Shown here: positions 54,036 through 64,000 of the stretch, piece after piece
How positions within the stretch are numbered: position 1 is the stretch's first letter
Layout of the letters: the number at the start of each line of letters is the position of its first letter
Assembly: GCA_946902875.1 (NCBI GenBank)
Contig: OX336343.1
Coordinates: 22,491,596-22,555,595, forward strand
Direction: 5' to 3'
Source of the DNA: Nematopogon swammerdamellus
Taxonomy: Eukaryota > Arthropoda > Insecta > Lepidoptera > Adelidae
DNA length: 64,000 nucleotides
Made by a program: the position numbers and the translations under genes
Notes under the pieces: generated by a model
Told to the model about the DNA's origin: nothing
Database searches by the model: none
What the model saw: the letters and a program-made list of their open reading frames with translations, nothing else

Positions 54036-55579
54036 AATGAGACCACACGGGAAGCACCAGATTTCAAATAAAAAAATAATCATCAAAATCGGTTCACTTG
54101 GGGACGGAGTCGCGTGTGTCCGCCTGTAAGAATCTACAGGTCGCACTCAGGCGACGCGGGGACAGCTCGATTATTCGAGCACTTGAGTAGAGCGGCAGAT
54201 GAAGTGCATGTGTAGTTTCCCTATATATATATATATCCGCGGATATGGTTCTGCTTGGGGATTTTAATGCCCATCACGAGGAGTGGCTGGGCTCCGGGAG
54301 AACTGACTTCGAGGGGAGAGCCGCCTACGACTTCGCCCTGACGCATGACCTGCCTCAACTGGTAGACCAACCTACCAAAGTGCCAGACATGGACGGTCAT
54401 GCACCCTCTCCGCTGGATCTTCTGCTGACGACGAACCCTGCTGGATACAAAGTCACAGTGAGCACTCCTCTTGGCTTCTCTGACCACTGTTCAGTGGGTT
54501 CCACGGTGCCATTTTTGCCTCCTCAGTCTCGTACTGGAGAAATGCGTCCAATTTGGCACTACGTGTCAGCGGATTGGGACGCGATGCGATAATACATCAC
54601 ATCCTACCCATGGAGAGAGCTATGCTTCAGTTCGGATGATCTGCCGGAATGCGCCAATGCCGTAGCCTCGGTGGTTCTGGGGGGAATGGAGATGTTCATT
54701 CCCAGCGCCCTCGTGCGCCTCGGTGGTAAAAGGCAGGCCTGGTACAGCCGCGACTGTGGTGAAGCTGTCGCAGCTAATGGCGCAGCTTATCGTGCATGGT
54801 CGTGCGCTCGTGCCAGACGCGATCCTAATATATCCGAACTGAAGAAAGAATACAACCGCCTCTCCAGATCCTGCAAGAGGGCTATCGCCAGGGCCAAATT
54901 CGAGCATATCGGCAGAGTTGGTGATAGGCTGAACCAGCACCCAACTGGGAGCCGTGAGTTTTGGTCTCTCGCCAAATCTGTCGTATCGAATTTCTACCGC
55001 TCCTCCCTTCCACCTCTACAGTGTCCTGGGGGCTCACTTGCCCACTCCGCAAAGGAGAAAGCCGACTTATTGGTGTCTCTCTTTGCGGAGAACTCCACCC
55101 TGGACGATGGGGTGCCATCCCCCCATCCATAACTAGGTGTGAGAACTCCATGCCGGAAGTACAGTTCCGACAACGAACTGTGCGGGCGGAGCTTATCTCC
55201 CTAGACACCAGGAAGACGAGTGGGCCGGATAGGATTCCTGCATTGGTGCTGAAACGGTGTGCTCCCGAGCTAGCTCCAGTGCTAACGCGCCATTTCCGCC
55301 TCTCTTATTTCACTTTCCGTCTGCCGGCTGCCTTGAAATCTGCATTTGTCCAAGCGGTCCCCAAAAAGGTTGACCGCTCAAACCCTTCGAACTACCGACC
55401 TATAGCGATTACCGCCGTACTCTGCAAGGTGATGCAGCGCATTATCAATGCCCAGCTCATGGCGTACCCTAGAGACAAATAACATCAGCGATCGGCAATA
55501 TGGCTTTCGGCCAAACCGATCCGCAGGTGATCTCCTAGCGTATGTCACTCACCTTTGGGGGGAATCGCTTGAAGGACAT

Positions 55580-57073
55580 TGTATATTGTATATTGTTTAT
55601 TAAGCATTCATTAGACAGCATGACTGTACTCGAATTTGTTACAATTTGTTCTATCCGATTCGATTACACCCACGAAGAAGAACCGGTAAGAAACTTCGCA
55701 GGGTTTTTTTTTTTCATAGTCATTTTTACAATCATTTAGTGACTATCCACATAATAACACCGCCTACAGTCGATTGAAAATACAGCTTGAGAGCAAGATC
55801 AAAAACAGATTTTGGTTTTGTTTTTGAAGTTCTGACTGCAAGGACTTAATTAAGTGGATCAGGTGTAAAGAGCCTTTGTCAAATTTTTGATACGTCATTT
55901 GTATCAACTCAATAATGTTAGTAATAAGTATACATACTACAATGTAGTATTGTCAAATAAGAATAAAACAATAATAATAAAAATATTAAGATACTTGAAG
56001 TATCAAGTTGTCAATCGGTTAGTAAATAAATTTGGGTACAAATAGTACCTAGTCATGCGCTAACTAATTATGCAGTCAGAACCTCAAGATATAGTCCTGT
56101 CGGCGAATGCCTCTTTAACAGTATAGTAGGCTTTCTTGACAAGAATTGATTTGATATGTTTCTTAAACAAAGTATCATTTAAATTTTTTACCTCTTCTGG
56201 TATTTTATTATACAATCTAACACTGTTGCAAACAAAACTTTTCGACATTTTAGATGACCTGTGCTTCGTAATTAGAACATTATTTTTATGCCTTGTATCA
56301 TGCTGGTGCATATCAGAGTGAAGCGTAGCATCCTGTATATATTTCCTAGCATAGCAGATATTTTGATAAATATAAACACTGGGTAATGTCATAATTCCTA
56401 TTTTATCAAATACATTTCTACAAGAGGCCCTCGCCCTCATACTGAGTATACAACGCAGTGCTCTTTTTTGAAGAATAAATATTCTATTAGATTCCGCCGC
56501 GTTTCCCCAAAATAATAATCCATAAGACATAAGACTATCGAAGTAAGCATAATACACAGTTTTAGCAGCTTGTATGCCACATAATTCTTTAATTTTTTTT
56601 ATGGCATAACAAGCTGAACTTAGCTTACCGGCAAGCGTATCTATATGAGGTTTCCAAGTTAGGGTGCGATCAAATATTACTCCTAAAAAGGTGATTTCTT
56701 TGGAAATATGTAATGTCAGATCTTCTGCTGTTTTAACAATTTCCTGATTAACAATACGTCTGTGAGTCCCAAGTGCAAAGTGCATTACATTTGTTTTATT
56801 GACATTGAGTAAGAGGTTATTGGAATCAAACCAGCACTTTAATGACTGAATTACGTCTATGAAGGACTCACGTAATTCCGCAATGTTTTTATTTTTTAAA
56901 ACTACAGATATGTCATCGGCAAACATTACTAACTCAATATCATCTTTAATACAACTAGAAATGTCATTTACATAGATTAAAAAGAGCAATGGTCCCAGTA
57001 TGGAACCTTGAGGAACTCCCATAGAAATGGGTTCTACACCAGACTTATTACCATTAACGTCACACACCTGCTT
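55580..57073 (-). mobile_element. 5'-truncated LINE inserted in the jockey-like copy
   Basis: The 3' end is at 55580 with a TATATTG short-repeat tail. The 5' break falls inside the RT (QVCDVNGNKSGVEP). The host LINE reads GAAGGACAT then GGTGAATTC across the junctions, so little or no target duplication is visible. Confidence 0.8.
56084..57073 (-). CDS. LINE RT C-terminal half, open frame
   Basis: About 329 codons of this element (the open frame runs on into host LINE sequence to 57130). Motifs are MGVPQGSILGPLLFLIYVND, the catalytic MFADDISVVL, ITFLGVIFDRTLTW and a C-terminal KRALRCILSMRARASCR, all typical of jockey/CR1-group RTs. The palm N-terminal motifs and endonuclease are missing, so it is dead despite the open frame. 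Confidence 0.85.
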   Translation of the reverse strand, partial: KQVCDVNGNKSGVEPISMGVPQGSILGPLLFLIYVNDISSCIKDDIELVMFADDISVVLKNKNIAELRESFIDVIQSLKCWFDSNNLLLNVNKTNVMHFALGTHRRIVNQEIVKTAEDLTLHISKEITFLGVIFDRTLTWKPHIDTLAGKLSSACYAIKKIKELCGIQAAKTVYYAYFDSLMSYGLLFWGNAAESNRIFILQKRALRCILSMRARASCRNVFDKIGIMTLPSVYIYQNICYARKYIQDATLHSDMHQHDTRHKNNVLITKHRSSKMSKSFVCNSVRLYNKIPEEVKNLNDTLFKKHIKSILVKKAYYTVKEAFADRTIS

Positions 57074-57500
57074 GGTGAATTCTTGGTAATTGGTCTTGAT
57101 ATTGCCAAGGCATTCGAATGGGTTTGGCACAAATCGCTGCTGGGCTAGCTTCCGTCGTACGGACTTCCTTCTGGCCTCTGCGACTGGGTCACCGACTTCC
57201 TACATGGGCGTAGCATTCAGGTCCTAGTGGACGGTTGCTCGTCGGACGCCCTGTCAGTGAATGCCGGCGTACCGCAGGGATCTGTCTTGTCTTGTCACCA
57301 ACACTGTTTCTTCTGCATATAAATGACATGCTGCCACTCGGCAACATAAATTGTTATGCGGATGACAGTACAGCACATGGATCCTATACCAGTGACCCTT
57401 CAGTCAGACGGGATGTTGTGGATGAAGAGGCGAAGACTTGTGTCTGATCTCAAACAAACGCTTCGGTCTATTTCCGAATGGGGCCGCTGTACGCGACAGT

Positions 57501-58055
57501 CGTTCTCACCCCGTGGTGTTAGTGGGTGGACTGTAGTTGGGTGGGGTGCGACTGTGCACGTGCAATATCACGCCGTCACCGCAGCGGTACTCATATTCTG
57601 GGTTTGATAGTTTCATAAGGGGTGAAATAGGGTAAATAAGAGACGATTGGGACTTTTACAAGTTTCCCCGAGGCTGGTTTACGCGGCGGCGACGGGTGTT
57701 GTCTACTGTTATCTATCAGTAAGTTCAGATCTAATTTTGCGCTTCGTGATAGGATTAGTTTGCCGTAGCGTCTGGATCCGTCTGACTGACTTCGGAAATT
57801 CGCTTAGGTGTCGGGCTCCGTCTGGATGGCGTCGGGGAACGCAGGTCAGTATCGGGCTCCGTCGGGATGGCGTCGGGGGACGTAGGGCAGTGTCGGGCTC
57901 CTTCCGAGCTGCGTCGGGATTCGTCGGACTGGCTTCGAGGCTCGCTTAGATGTCGGACTGCGTCTGGGTGGCGTCGGGGGAACGCAGGGCAGTGTCGGAC
58001 TCCTTCTGAGCAGCGTCGGGATTCGTCGGACTAGCTTCGAGGGTTAGCGCAAAGT
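57501..58055. repeat. GC-rich imperfect tandem repeat region
   Basis: From about 57790, units of roughly 40-60 bp built on GTCGGGCTCCGTCTGGATGG, GCGTCGGGG and GGGCAGTGTCGG recur about five times with indels. Confidence 0.7.
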
Positions 58056-58475
58056 GTGCGGTGGTGTGGTGCCTCCTACCTGGATGTTGATGTCTCCGCC
58101 CGCAGCCGCACCTTCGATAGCTCGGTCCTTCAGGTGGTGGTCGTCGATCGGCACGGAAACGTCCCGGTGTCCGAGGATCTGCTGGGCCCAGCTACGCACA
58201 CACTTCGGGAACTACACTCACTATACTTATACCGTATTAGGTCGCAACAAGCCCTGAGAGCCCGCGCCGCGCTCGATCAGGGTGGATTTTATCTTTTCCA
58301 GAGCAAAATGTTTGAACAAAACCGCCCGCTCCCGCTTGTATTTTCGGAAGTGTCAGATCACAACAGTCGGTCGCCTAGGCAACTGGACTCTTCTCCTTTC
58401 CGCCAGGAGGCGCGGTGTGCTCCTTGCGTGAAGACCGCTGCAGGTAGAGTCTTGAGGCGAAGAGAATGGAGGCAC
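58056..58475 (+). other. Unassigned GC-rich open frame
   Basis: Open from 58056, with balanced codon use (RTFDSSVLQVVVVDRHGN, TLRELHSLYLYRIRSQ). It is cut at 58476 by the poly-T end of the minus-strand LINE. No family recognised; it may be part of an older element. Confidence 0.25.
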
Positions 58476-59217
58476 GTTTTTTTTTATTTTTTTTTTATTG
58501 AAAGCGCGACATATGGCGCCGAGCCACCCATAAGGTGTCTAATGACGCCCATGGACATTCGGTCGTATGCGGGGGTTGCGAATGCCATGCCGGCCTGACA
58601 GGTGCCCATTCACTCTTGAAGGACCCGAGACTGTACTTGGGAGAAATATATGAGCAGGGAGAGCGTTCCAGAATTTACCGGTTCTGTAGAGGAATGATCT
58701 GCAGAATCGATTAGTACGCATCCGCGGTAAGTCCAGCGTATAGGGATGCAATCCCTGCCCAGTGCGTATGGTGCGGAGATGGAAAGGGGACGGCGGGATT
58801 GCGTTAAACAGCTCCTCCTCCTCCGAGACAGCAGAAGACGTCGTAGCCGAAAAGAGCAGCGGCAAAAGAGGGGTGGCTGCCTGCGCCCCCACGACGCAGG
58901 GCGAGGCATGGTGGGCCAAAACTAGATGACCAGGTGAGGCGAGACGACAGACTGACGCATGCAGACGCCGGGGCGATTCGGGACGCGAGGACCGGGGCGA
59001 CAAGTCGCTGTTTGTGACGTTGTCTCCCATCAGGGACGCAGACTGACGGACGCAAGACGTAGATGGGGACAATCTTCGGAGTCGGTGTAATCTAAGGGGG
59101 GGGACTCAGAACGCCTTTATGAGTCCCTCCAACGGGGGGCTGGACCGCACTCAATGCGCGTCACCGGGACCAGATTGGTAGTATTCCGGCAGCGGGCCTC
59201 CCTGCGTGCAACGATCT

Positions 59218-61092
59218 TCAAATGATTGTCCCATGATGAAGTCGGGACACAGTGTGGGTGCTATGGCCGCAAGGCTGGTGCGCTCGGGTCAGTGGCGGGT
59301 GAATCAGCTCCTCCGAGTACTCCCCATGGAATAAGCGATAGAACACACTTAGGGAGCCGACATACCTACGGTGTTGCAGTGGTTCTAGATCGCGGGACAC
59401 TACGGGGTCACCCACTAGTCGCACGGCTCGATGCTGGATCGAGTCCAGAGGCGCAAGCTGGTATTTGGCAGAGCCATCCCACAGGTGCGAGCAGTACTCC
59501 AAGCAGGACCTGATCTGCGATTTATACAAAAGCAGCCTTTGGTCCGGCGTGAAGTACCGTCGCACCTTATTGAGTACGCTCAGCTTTTTAGAAGCCAGCT
59601 TGGCCTTCCCCTTGATATGGCGACGAAAGTTCAAGTCGTGCGACAGTTCGACTCCGAGGACCCCGAGGTGTTCGCTTAATTTAAGCGACGTGCCTTGGAA
59701 TGAAGGAGCCGGTGTGAACGCCGCTCTCTTCGCACTGAACGCGCAAACTTGTGTCTTGGAAGCGTTGAACTCGACCAAATTACTACGGCCCCATTCGGAA
59801 ATAGAGCCGAGTGTGTGTTCGAGCTCAGACCCAAGTCTTCGCCTCTTCTCATCCACAATATCACGACTGGCTGAAGGGTGACTGGTGTAGGATCCGTGTG
59901 CCGTACTGTCATCCGTATAACAATGTATGTCGCCCAGAGACAGCATATCATTGATATGCAGAAGAAACAGCGTGGGTGACAACACAGATCCTTGTGGTAC
60001 GCCGGCGTTCACTGACATGGCGTCCGACGAGCAACCGTCCACTAGGAACTGAATGCTACGCCCATGTAGGAAGTCGGCGACCCAGTCACAGAGGCCAGAA
60101 GGAAGTCCGTAAGCCGGCAATTTGCCCAAGAGCGACTTGTGCCAAACCCGATCAAATTCCTTGGCAATATCAAGGCCAATTGCCAAGTATTCACCATGAC
60201 CTTCAAGCGATTCCCGCCAAAGGTGAGTGACGTACGCTAGGAGATCACCAGCAGATCGTTTTGGCCGGAAGCCGTATTGCCGATCGCTGATGAGGTTATT
60301 CGTCTCCAGGTACTTCGTGAGCTGCGTATTGATAATGCGCTCCATCACCTTACAGAGAAGGGAGGTAATCGCTATAGGTCGGTAGTTTGACGGGTTTGAG
60401 CGGTCACCATTTTTAGGGACCGCTTGCACAAACGCAGATTTCCAGGCCGCCGGCACACGGCAATTGGAGTAGGAGAGACGGATTAGGCACGTCAGCACTA
60501 GGGCCAGCTCGATAGCACACCTTTTTAACACCAATGCAGGAATCCTATCCGGCCCACTCGCCTTCCTGACGTCTAGGGAGAGAAGCTCCGCCCGTACAGT
60601 CCGTTGTCGAAACTGCACTTCCGGCATGGAGTTCTCACACCTAGGTATGGATGGGGGAGTGGCACCCCCATCGTCCAGGTTGGAGTTCCCCGCAAAGAGA
60701 GATACCAGTAAGTCGGCTTTCTTCTTTGCGAAGTGGGCAAGTGAGCCTCCAGGACACTGCAGAGGTGGAAGAGAGGAGCGGCAGAAATTTGACTCGACAT
60801 ATTTGGCGAGAGACCAGAACTCACGGCTCCCAGTTGGGTGCTGGTTCAGTCTATCGCCGATTCTGCCGATGTGGTCAAATTTGGCCCTGGAAATAACCCT
60901 TTTGCAGGATCTGGAGAGGCGGTTGTATTCCTTCTTCAGTTCGGATGCGTTCGGATCACGTCCGGCACGAGCGCGCGACCATGCACGATAAGCTGCGCAT
61001 TTAGCTGCGACAGCATCAGCACAGTCGCGGCTGTACCATGGTTGGCTTTTACCACCGAGGTAGACAGAGGCGCTGCGAATAAACATTTCCAT
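59218..61092 (-). CDS. LINE reverse transcriptase ORF segment with YTDD active site
   Basis: 624 codons. RT motifs in order: [96 protein letters not shown] and [14 protein letters not shown], then the thumb [13 protein letters not shown] and [16 protein letters not shown]. The catalytic box is YTDD where the sister copy has YADD, consistent with CpG-type decay. The C-terminus is frameshifted near 59218 relative to the block at 58539-58900. Confidence 0.88.
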   Translation of the reverse strand: MEMFIRSASVYLGGKSQPWYSRDCADAVAAKCAAYRAWSRARAGRDPNASELKKEYNRLSRSCKRVISRAKFDHIGRIGDRLNQHPTGSREFWSLAKYVESNFCRSSLPPLQCPGGSLAHFAKKKADLLVSLFAGNSNLDDGGATPPSIPRCENSMPEVQFRQRTVRAELLSLDVRKASGPDRIPALVLKRCAIELALVLTCLIRLSYSNCRVPAAWKSAFVQAVPKNGDRSNPSNYRPIAITSLLCKVMERIINTQLTKYLETNNLISDRQYGFRPKRSAGDLLAYVTHLWRESLEGHGEYLAIGLDIAKEFDRVWHKSLLGKLPAYGLPSGLCDWVADFLHGRSIQFLVDGCSSDAMSVNAGVPQGSVLSPTLFLLHINDMLSLGDIHCYTDDSTAHGSYTSHPSASRDIVDEKRRRLGSELEHTLGSISEWGRSNLVEFNASKTQVCAFSAKRAAFTPAPSFQGTSLKLSEHLGVLGVELSHDLNFRRHIKGKAKLASKKLSVLNKVRRYFTPDQRLLLYKSQIRSCLEYCSHLWDGSAKYQLAPLDSIQHRAVRLVGDPVVSRDLEPLQHRRYVGSLSVFYRLFHGEYSEELIHPPLTRAHQPCGHSTHTVSRLHHGTII

Positions 61093-61112
61093 TCACCACC
61101 TCGGCAACGGTA

Positions 61113-62806
61113 TTCAAAAAATATTCAACGTTTTCAAAAAAGGCAACAAGAAAGATGTCTCAAATTACAGACCCCTATCTATCTTATCCCCAATTACAAA
61201 GATATTTGAAAAAATATTGGCTAAAACAATTATTTTTATATTTAGAAAAAAAACAATATCTTAACAAATAAACAGAATGCATACAGAAAAAACAAATCAA
61301 CTACTAAAACAATTAAAGAACTCATTGGCAACTTAATTGATAAACTAGACTCGAAAAAAAAGTGTGCTGGTCTGTTCTGCGATCTGAGTAAGGCCTTTGA
61401 CTGCGTGAGTCATACTATTTTATTAAAAAAACTTGAATATTATGGTATAAGAGGACTCACTCTGGAATTGTTCAGATCTTATTTAACGAACAGGCAACAA
61501 TATGTTGAGATAAGCAGCTATACAAACAACGGAACTAAACTACAAGTTCAATCAGAAAGGAAATTTATAAAATACGGAGTTCCACAAGGATCGGTTCTTG
61601 GACCATTACTGTTCTTAGTATTCATAAATGACCTTCCGGATAATCTAACGAAGTGCTTAGTATATTTGTTTGCTGACGACACAAGTTGTACAGTGGTTGG
61701 AGATACAGCCTTTGAACTGAAGAATAATCTGAAAATTACATTAAATGAATTGTCCCATTGGTTCCATTATAATAACTTGAAATTAAATAAGAATAAAAGT
61801 CAATACATGATATACCAAAAAATCAAATCTTCATCATATTGCATAAATATTGAGAATTTTCCGTTAGACAAGACAGGTAATGTGACATTTCTGGGGGTGA
61901 TAGTGGACGATAACCTAAACTGGAAATTACAAACTGAAAAAGTCTGCAAGAAACTTGCAAACGCATGCTATGCTTTGAAAACCATAAGACAGTTTGCTAA
62001 TATCGATACTTTAAAATCAGTCTACTTTGCATATTTTGAATCAATTATACGATATGGCTTAGAAGTATGGGGAGCAAATACTGAAACAAATAAAATATTA
62101 AAAATACAAAAGAAAGCCATAAGAATTATTACTTTCTCTAAGTGGGATGCAACATGTAGACCATTATTTAAAAAATTAAAAATACTAACAGTAATTGGAT
62201 TATATATATATATTTTGTGTGTCGATACATATAAAAATAAAAATATTATAAAAAAACAAGGTGATCTACAAAATAAGCACACATTAAGAGATAGAAATAA
62301 GTTGGCAATGCCACCAACTAAGTCAAAACTTGCTGATAGAAGTTTTGAGTATTTATCGATAAAAAATTTTAACCATTTACCTGACTATATTAAGAACGTT
62401 GACACCATATATAAATTCGAAAATGATATAAATTTTTTTTTATTAAATAATTCCTTTTACTCGATAGACGAATACTTCTGTATGAAATAAAACATTTTTT
62501 ATCTTTATAGCTATTTTTTAAGCCAATAAATTATTAATTATTAATTTTAAATATTATTTTACTAGGATATGTCTATTTTGTTGTGTTTATTTTTTTTGTA
62601 GTGTGAATTTGAAATTTTGACATGTATTATTAATTTTAATTGGATTGTTTGTGAGTTTTTATTAGTGATTTATGTTGTTTTTTGATTGTATTATTGTATT
62701 ATTTGACTGATTTTATTATTTGTATTGTTGATTGTATTATTTGATTTGTACCTACTGTCTGTATACCTAACGGTGCTAAAAAGACTGAATAAATAAATAA
62801 ATATTA
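61113..62806 (+). mobile_element. 5'-truncated LINE inserted in the jockey-like LINE
   Basis: Starts in RT palm sequence ([19 protein letters not shown], frameshifted near 61250) and ends in an AATAAATAAATAAATA tail at about 62787-62805. Host LINE sequence resumes on both sides (CACCTCGGCAACGG before, AGCGCATTGCG after). Confidence 0.82.
61405..62490 (+). CDS. LINE RT C-terminal ORF
   Basis: 361 codons. The frame contains [32 protein letters not shown], the catalytic YLFADDTSCTVV and FLGVIVDDNLNWKLQ, then KKAIRIITFSKWDATCRPLF. The preceding FCDLSKAFDCVSH is encoded just upstream in the same frame. AT-rich codon use differs sharply from the GC-rich host LINE, showing a separate family. N-terminal RT and EN are missing. 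Confidence 0.87.
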   Translation: MSHTILLKKLEYYGIRGLTLELFRSYLTNRQQYVEISSYTNNGTKLQVQSERKFIKYGVPQGSVLGPLLFLVFINDLPDNLTKCLVYLFADDTSCTVVGDTAFELKNNLKITLNELSHWFHYNNLKLNKNKSQYMIYQKIKSSSYCINIENFPLDKTGNVTFLGVIVDDNLNWKLQTEKVCKKLANACYALKTIRQFANIDTLKSVYFAYFESIIRYGLEVWGANTETNKILKIQKKAIRIITFSKWDATCRPLFKKLKILTVIGLYIYILCVDTYKNKNIIKKQGDLQNKHTLRDRNKLAMPPTKSKLADRSFEYLSIKNFNHLPDYIKNVDTIYKFENDINFFLLNNSFYSIDEYFCMK

Positions 62807-63702
62807 GCGCATTGCGACGGATCGCCCGAACTGAAGCAGATCTATCTTCAACGGTAGGATGCGAAGTGTTCTCGCATCCCATCTCAATCTACTGACGCGT
62901 AGTGCCAAATTCGACGCGTTCCTCCAGTACGGGACTGAGGAGGCGAAGATGGCACCGTGGACCCCACTAAACAATGATCAGAGGAACCCAGCGGGGCTCT
63001 CACTGCGACCTTATATCCAGTGGGTTCGCTGTCAGCAGAACATCCAGCAGAGAGGGTTGGTCTACAGGTCATGCGTCAGGGCGAAGTCGTAGGCGGCTCT
63101 CCCCGCAAAGTCAGTTCTCCTGGAGCCTAGCCATGCCTCGTGATGGGCATTGAAGTCTCCAAGAAGAACCAAATCCGCGGTAGGGAACCGCTCTTGGACT
63201 TTGTCTGCCGCTCCACTCAGGTACTCAAATAACCGAGCTGTCTCTGCATCACCAGAGTGCGACCTGTACAGACAGGCGTATACCCGCGAGACCGTTTCCA
63301 GATCCACGTGGACCCAAAGTACTGATAGCTCGCAGTACTCAAGGCAGCGCAGGCGACGACAGCAAATATCTGCCCTGACAAACAAGCAAACCCCGGCTCG
63401 CGACCGGAAGGCTTCTTCCAGGGTGTAGGGTAGTGCAGGTAAGAAGTGTCGGCAGGGCGAGATATTTGTATTTCCGTCAGGAAAAGCAAGGCCGGCTTCT
63501 TCGTCTCCAGGTGGTGATGGACGGCATTCAAATTGGTATGCAACCCCCGCACGTTGCTCGAGTCAACGCTAAATAGAGGTGTAGGGGTGTGCACCCCTGA
63601 TTGAACCTTTTTTTCCTTTTTTTTTCGCTGCCATGATTTTTGTAAGAGGGAGGGAAAGAGCATGAAAGGGTGGCTGTGGTGATTCACGGGCAAAGCGTGC
63701 AT
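62807..63702 (-). pseudogene. APE endonuclease and 5' part of the jockey-like LINE
   Basis: Pieces in two frames: SSNVRGLHTNLNAVHHHLE, PALLFLTEIQI (catalytic Glu motif TE), ADLVLLGDFNAHHEAWL (GDFN motif) and PLGSSDHCLVGS (SDH motif). Frame changes near 63380 and 63060 break it. The APE endonuclease would nick target DNA. Confidence 0.82.
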
Positions 63703-64000
63703 CCTAGCTTCATCGCTTACTGCTCAGGTTAGTGTTGCGCCGACACGGAAGACGGAAGGGCCCCCGGTCCCCCCCGGAAGTGGCCGACGGAACCCCTACT
63801 CCGGTCACCAACCGGCACGACGGACCACTCCGGGATTATGCGCCGGTTGACCGGGGCAGCCTCTCGCGTTGGTTAGACGCGATTGGGCCCCTGTACTACC
63901 CGGCGGGCGGCCAGCGGAATAACCGTTTAACCGGGTCTCCCTGTCAACCGTGTCGATGCGTCACCTCTGAACAGCGAATCCGCGTCGGGATCACTGGCCT
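63703..64000 (-). other. 5' sequence of the jockey-like LINE, truncated by the window
   Basis: GC-rich with no recognised domain; probably 5' UTR or the region between the two LINE ORFs. Confidence 0.45.

Larger units (their letters stand above)
54237..57500 (+). mobile_element. Jockey-like LINE copy, 5' truncated, split by another LINE
   Basis: Starts inside the APE endonuclease (MVLLGDFNAHHEEWLGSGR; later GFSDHCSVGS) and continues through a frameshift near 54590 into the linker ([19 protein letters not shown]) and RT start ([35 protein letters not shown]). It stops at 55579 and resumes at 57074 with LDIAKAFEWVWH-like sequence, GVPQGS-like and [13 protein letters not shown]. Several frameshifts make it a pseudogene. 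Same family as the minus-strand copy at 58475-64000. Confidence 0.85.
58475..64000 (-). mobile_element. Jockey-like LINE, nearly full length, split by another LINE
   Basis: The 3' end is a T-run at 58476-58498, followed on minus by the 3' UTR and C-terminus. The RT ORF lies at 59218-61092, and endonuclease and upstream sequence at 62807-63702, with further GC-rich 5' sequence to the window end. The order EN-RT is that of jockey/CR1-group LINEs. Confidence 0.85.

Overview
This window looks like nuclear DNA of an insect, most likely a moth or butterfly (Lepidoptera). The genes have spliceosomal introns. The intergenic and intronic DNA is AT-rich and packed with mobile DNA of kinds common in Lepidoptera: jockey/CR1-like, RTE-like and REL-endonuclease LINEs, tRNA-derived SINEs, hAT, mariner and piggyBac relatives, and a GTCT-microsatellite repeat resembling Lep1/MINE Helitron-like elements. 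The order-level assignment is inference; no species can be named from the sequence alone.

Only two host genes are supported. The first is a two-exon, 372-residue divergent actin-like gene on the + strand (3317-3660 joined to 4660-5431); its 999-bp intron carries an RTE-type LINE fragment and an inverted partial copy of it. The second is a large SUN-domain (Sad1/UNC-84) nuclear-envelope gene on the - strand. I recovered nine exons spread over about 39 kb (51831 down to 12373): a nucleoplasmic N-terminal part, a single hydrophobic segment, a lumenal proline-rich repeat, a helical stalk, and a complete SUN domain split over the 3' end of exon 6 and exons 7 to 9. Reading phases agree at every junction except exon 5 to exon 6, where an exon is probably missing. 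The start codon and first exon were not found. The third-last exon is followed by three extra tandem 140-bp copies of most of itself (31571-32127), a recent partial exon amplification inside a living gene.

Almost everything else is mobile DNA, often nested. 1-2297: a LINE split by a hAT element that contains a Lep1-like repeat split by a SINE. 6.5-25 kb: MITEs, an internally deleted mariner, a decayed piggyBac element, a REL-endonuclease LINE remnant and a chimeric tRNA/5S-type SINE. 26124-30877: a 4.7-kb hAT-type element with an 8-bp target duplication, carrying a roughly 580-bp near-perfect palindrome and about 20 copies of a 130-bp satellite; an 848-bp sibling without this cargo lies at 41616-42463. 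45.6-48.9 kb: an intact 1084-codon REL-endonuclease LINE ORF. 50.6-51.6 kb: a SINE split by a hAT element itself split by the same SINE family, ending about 25 bp from a SUN splice donor. 54.2-64 kb: two copies of one jockey-like LINE in opposite orientations, each interrupted by a different truncated LINE.

Functionally, the SUN gene would supply the inner-nuclear-membrane half of a LINC complex, and the actin-like gene a cytoskeletal or testis-type actin relative. Nothing suggests that the two work together. The SUN gene's introns act as a long landing zone for transposons.
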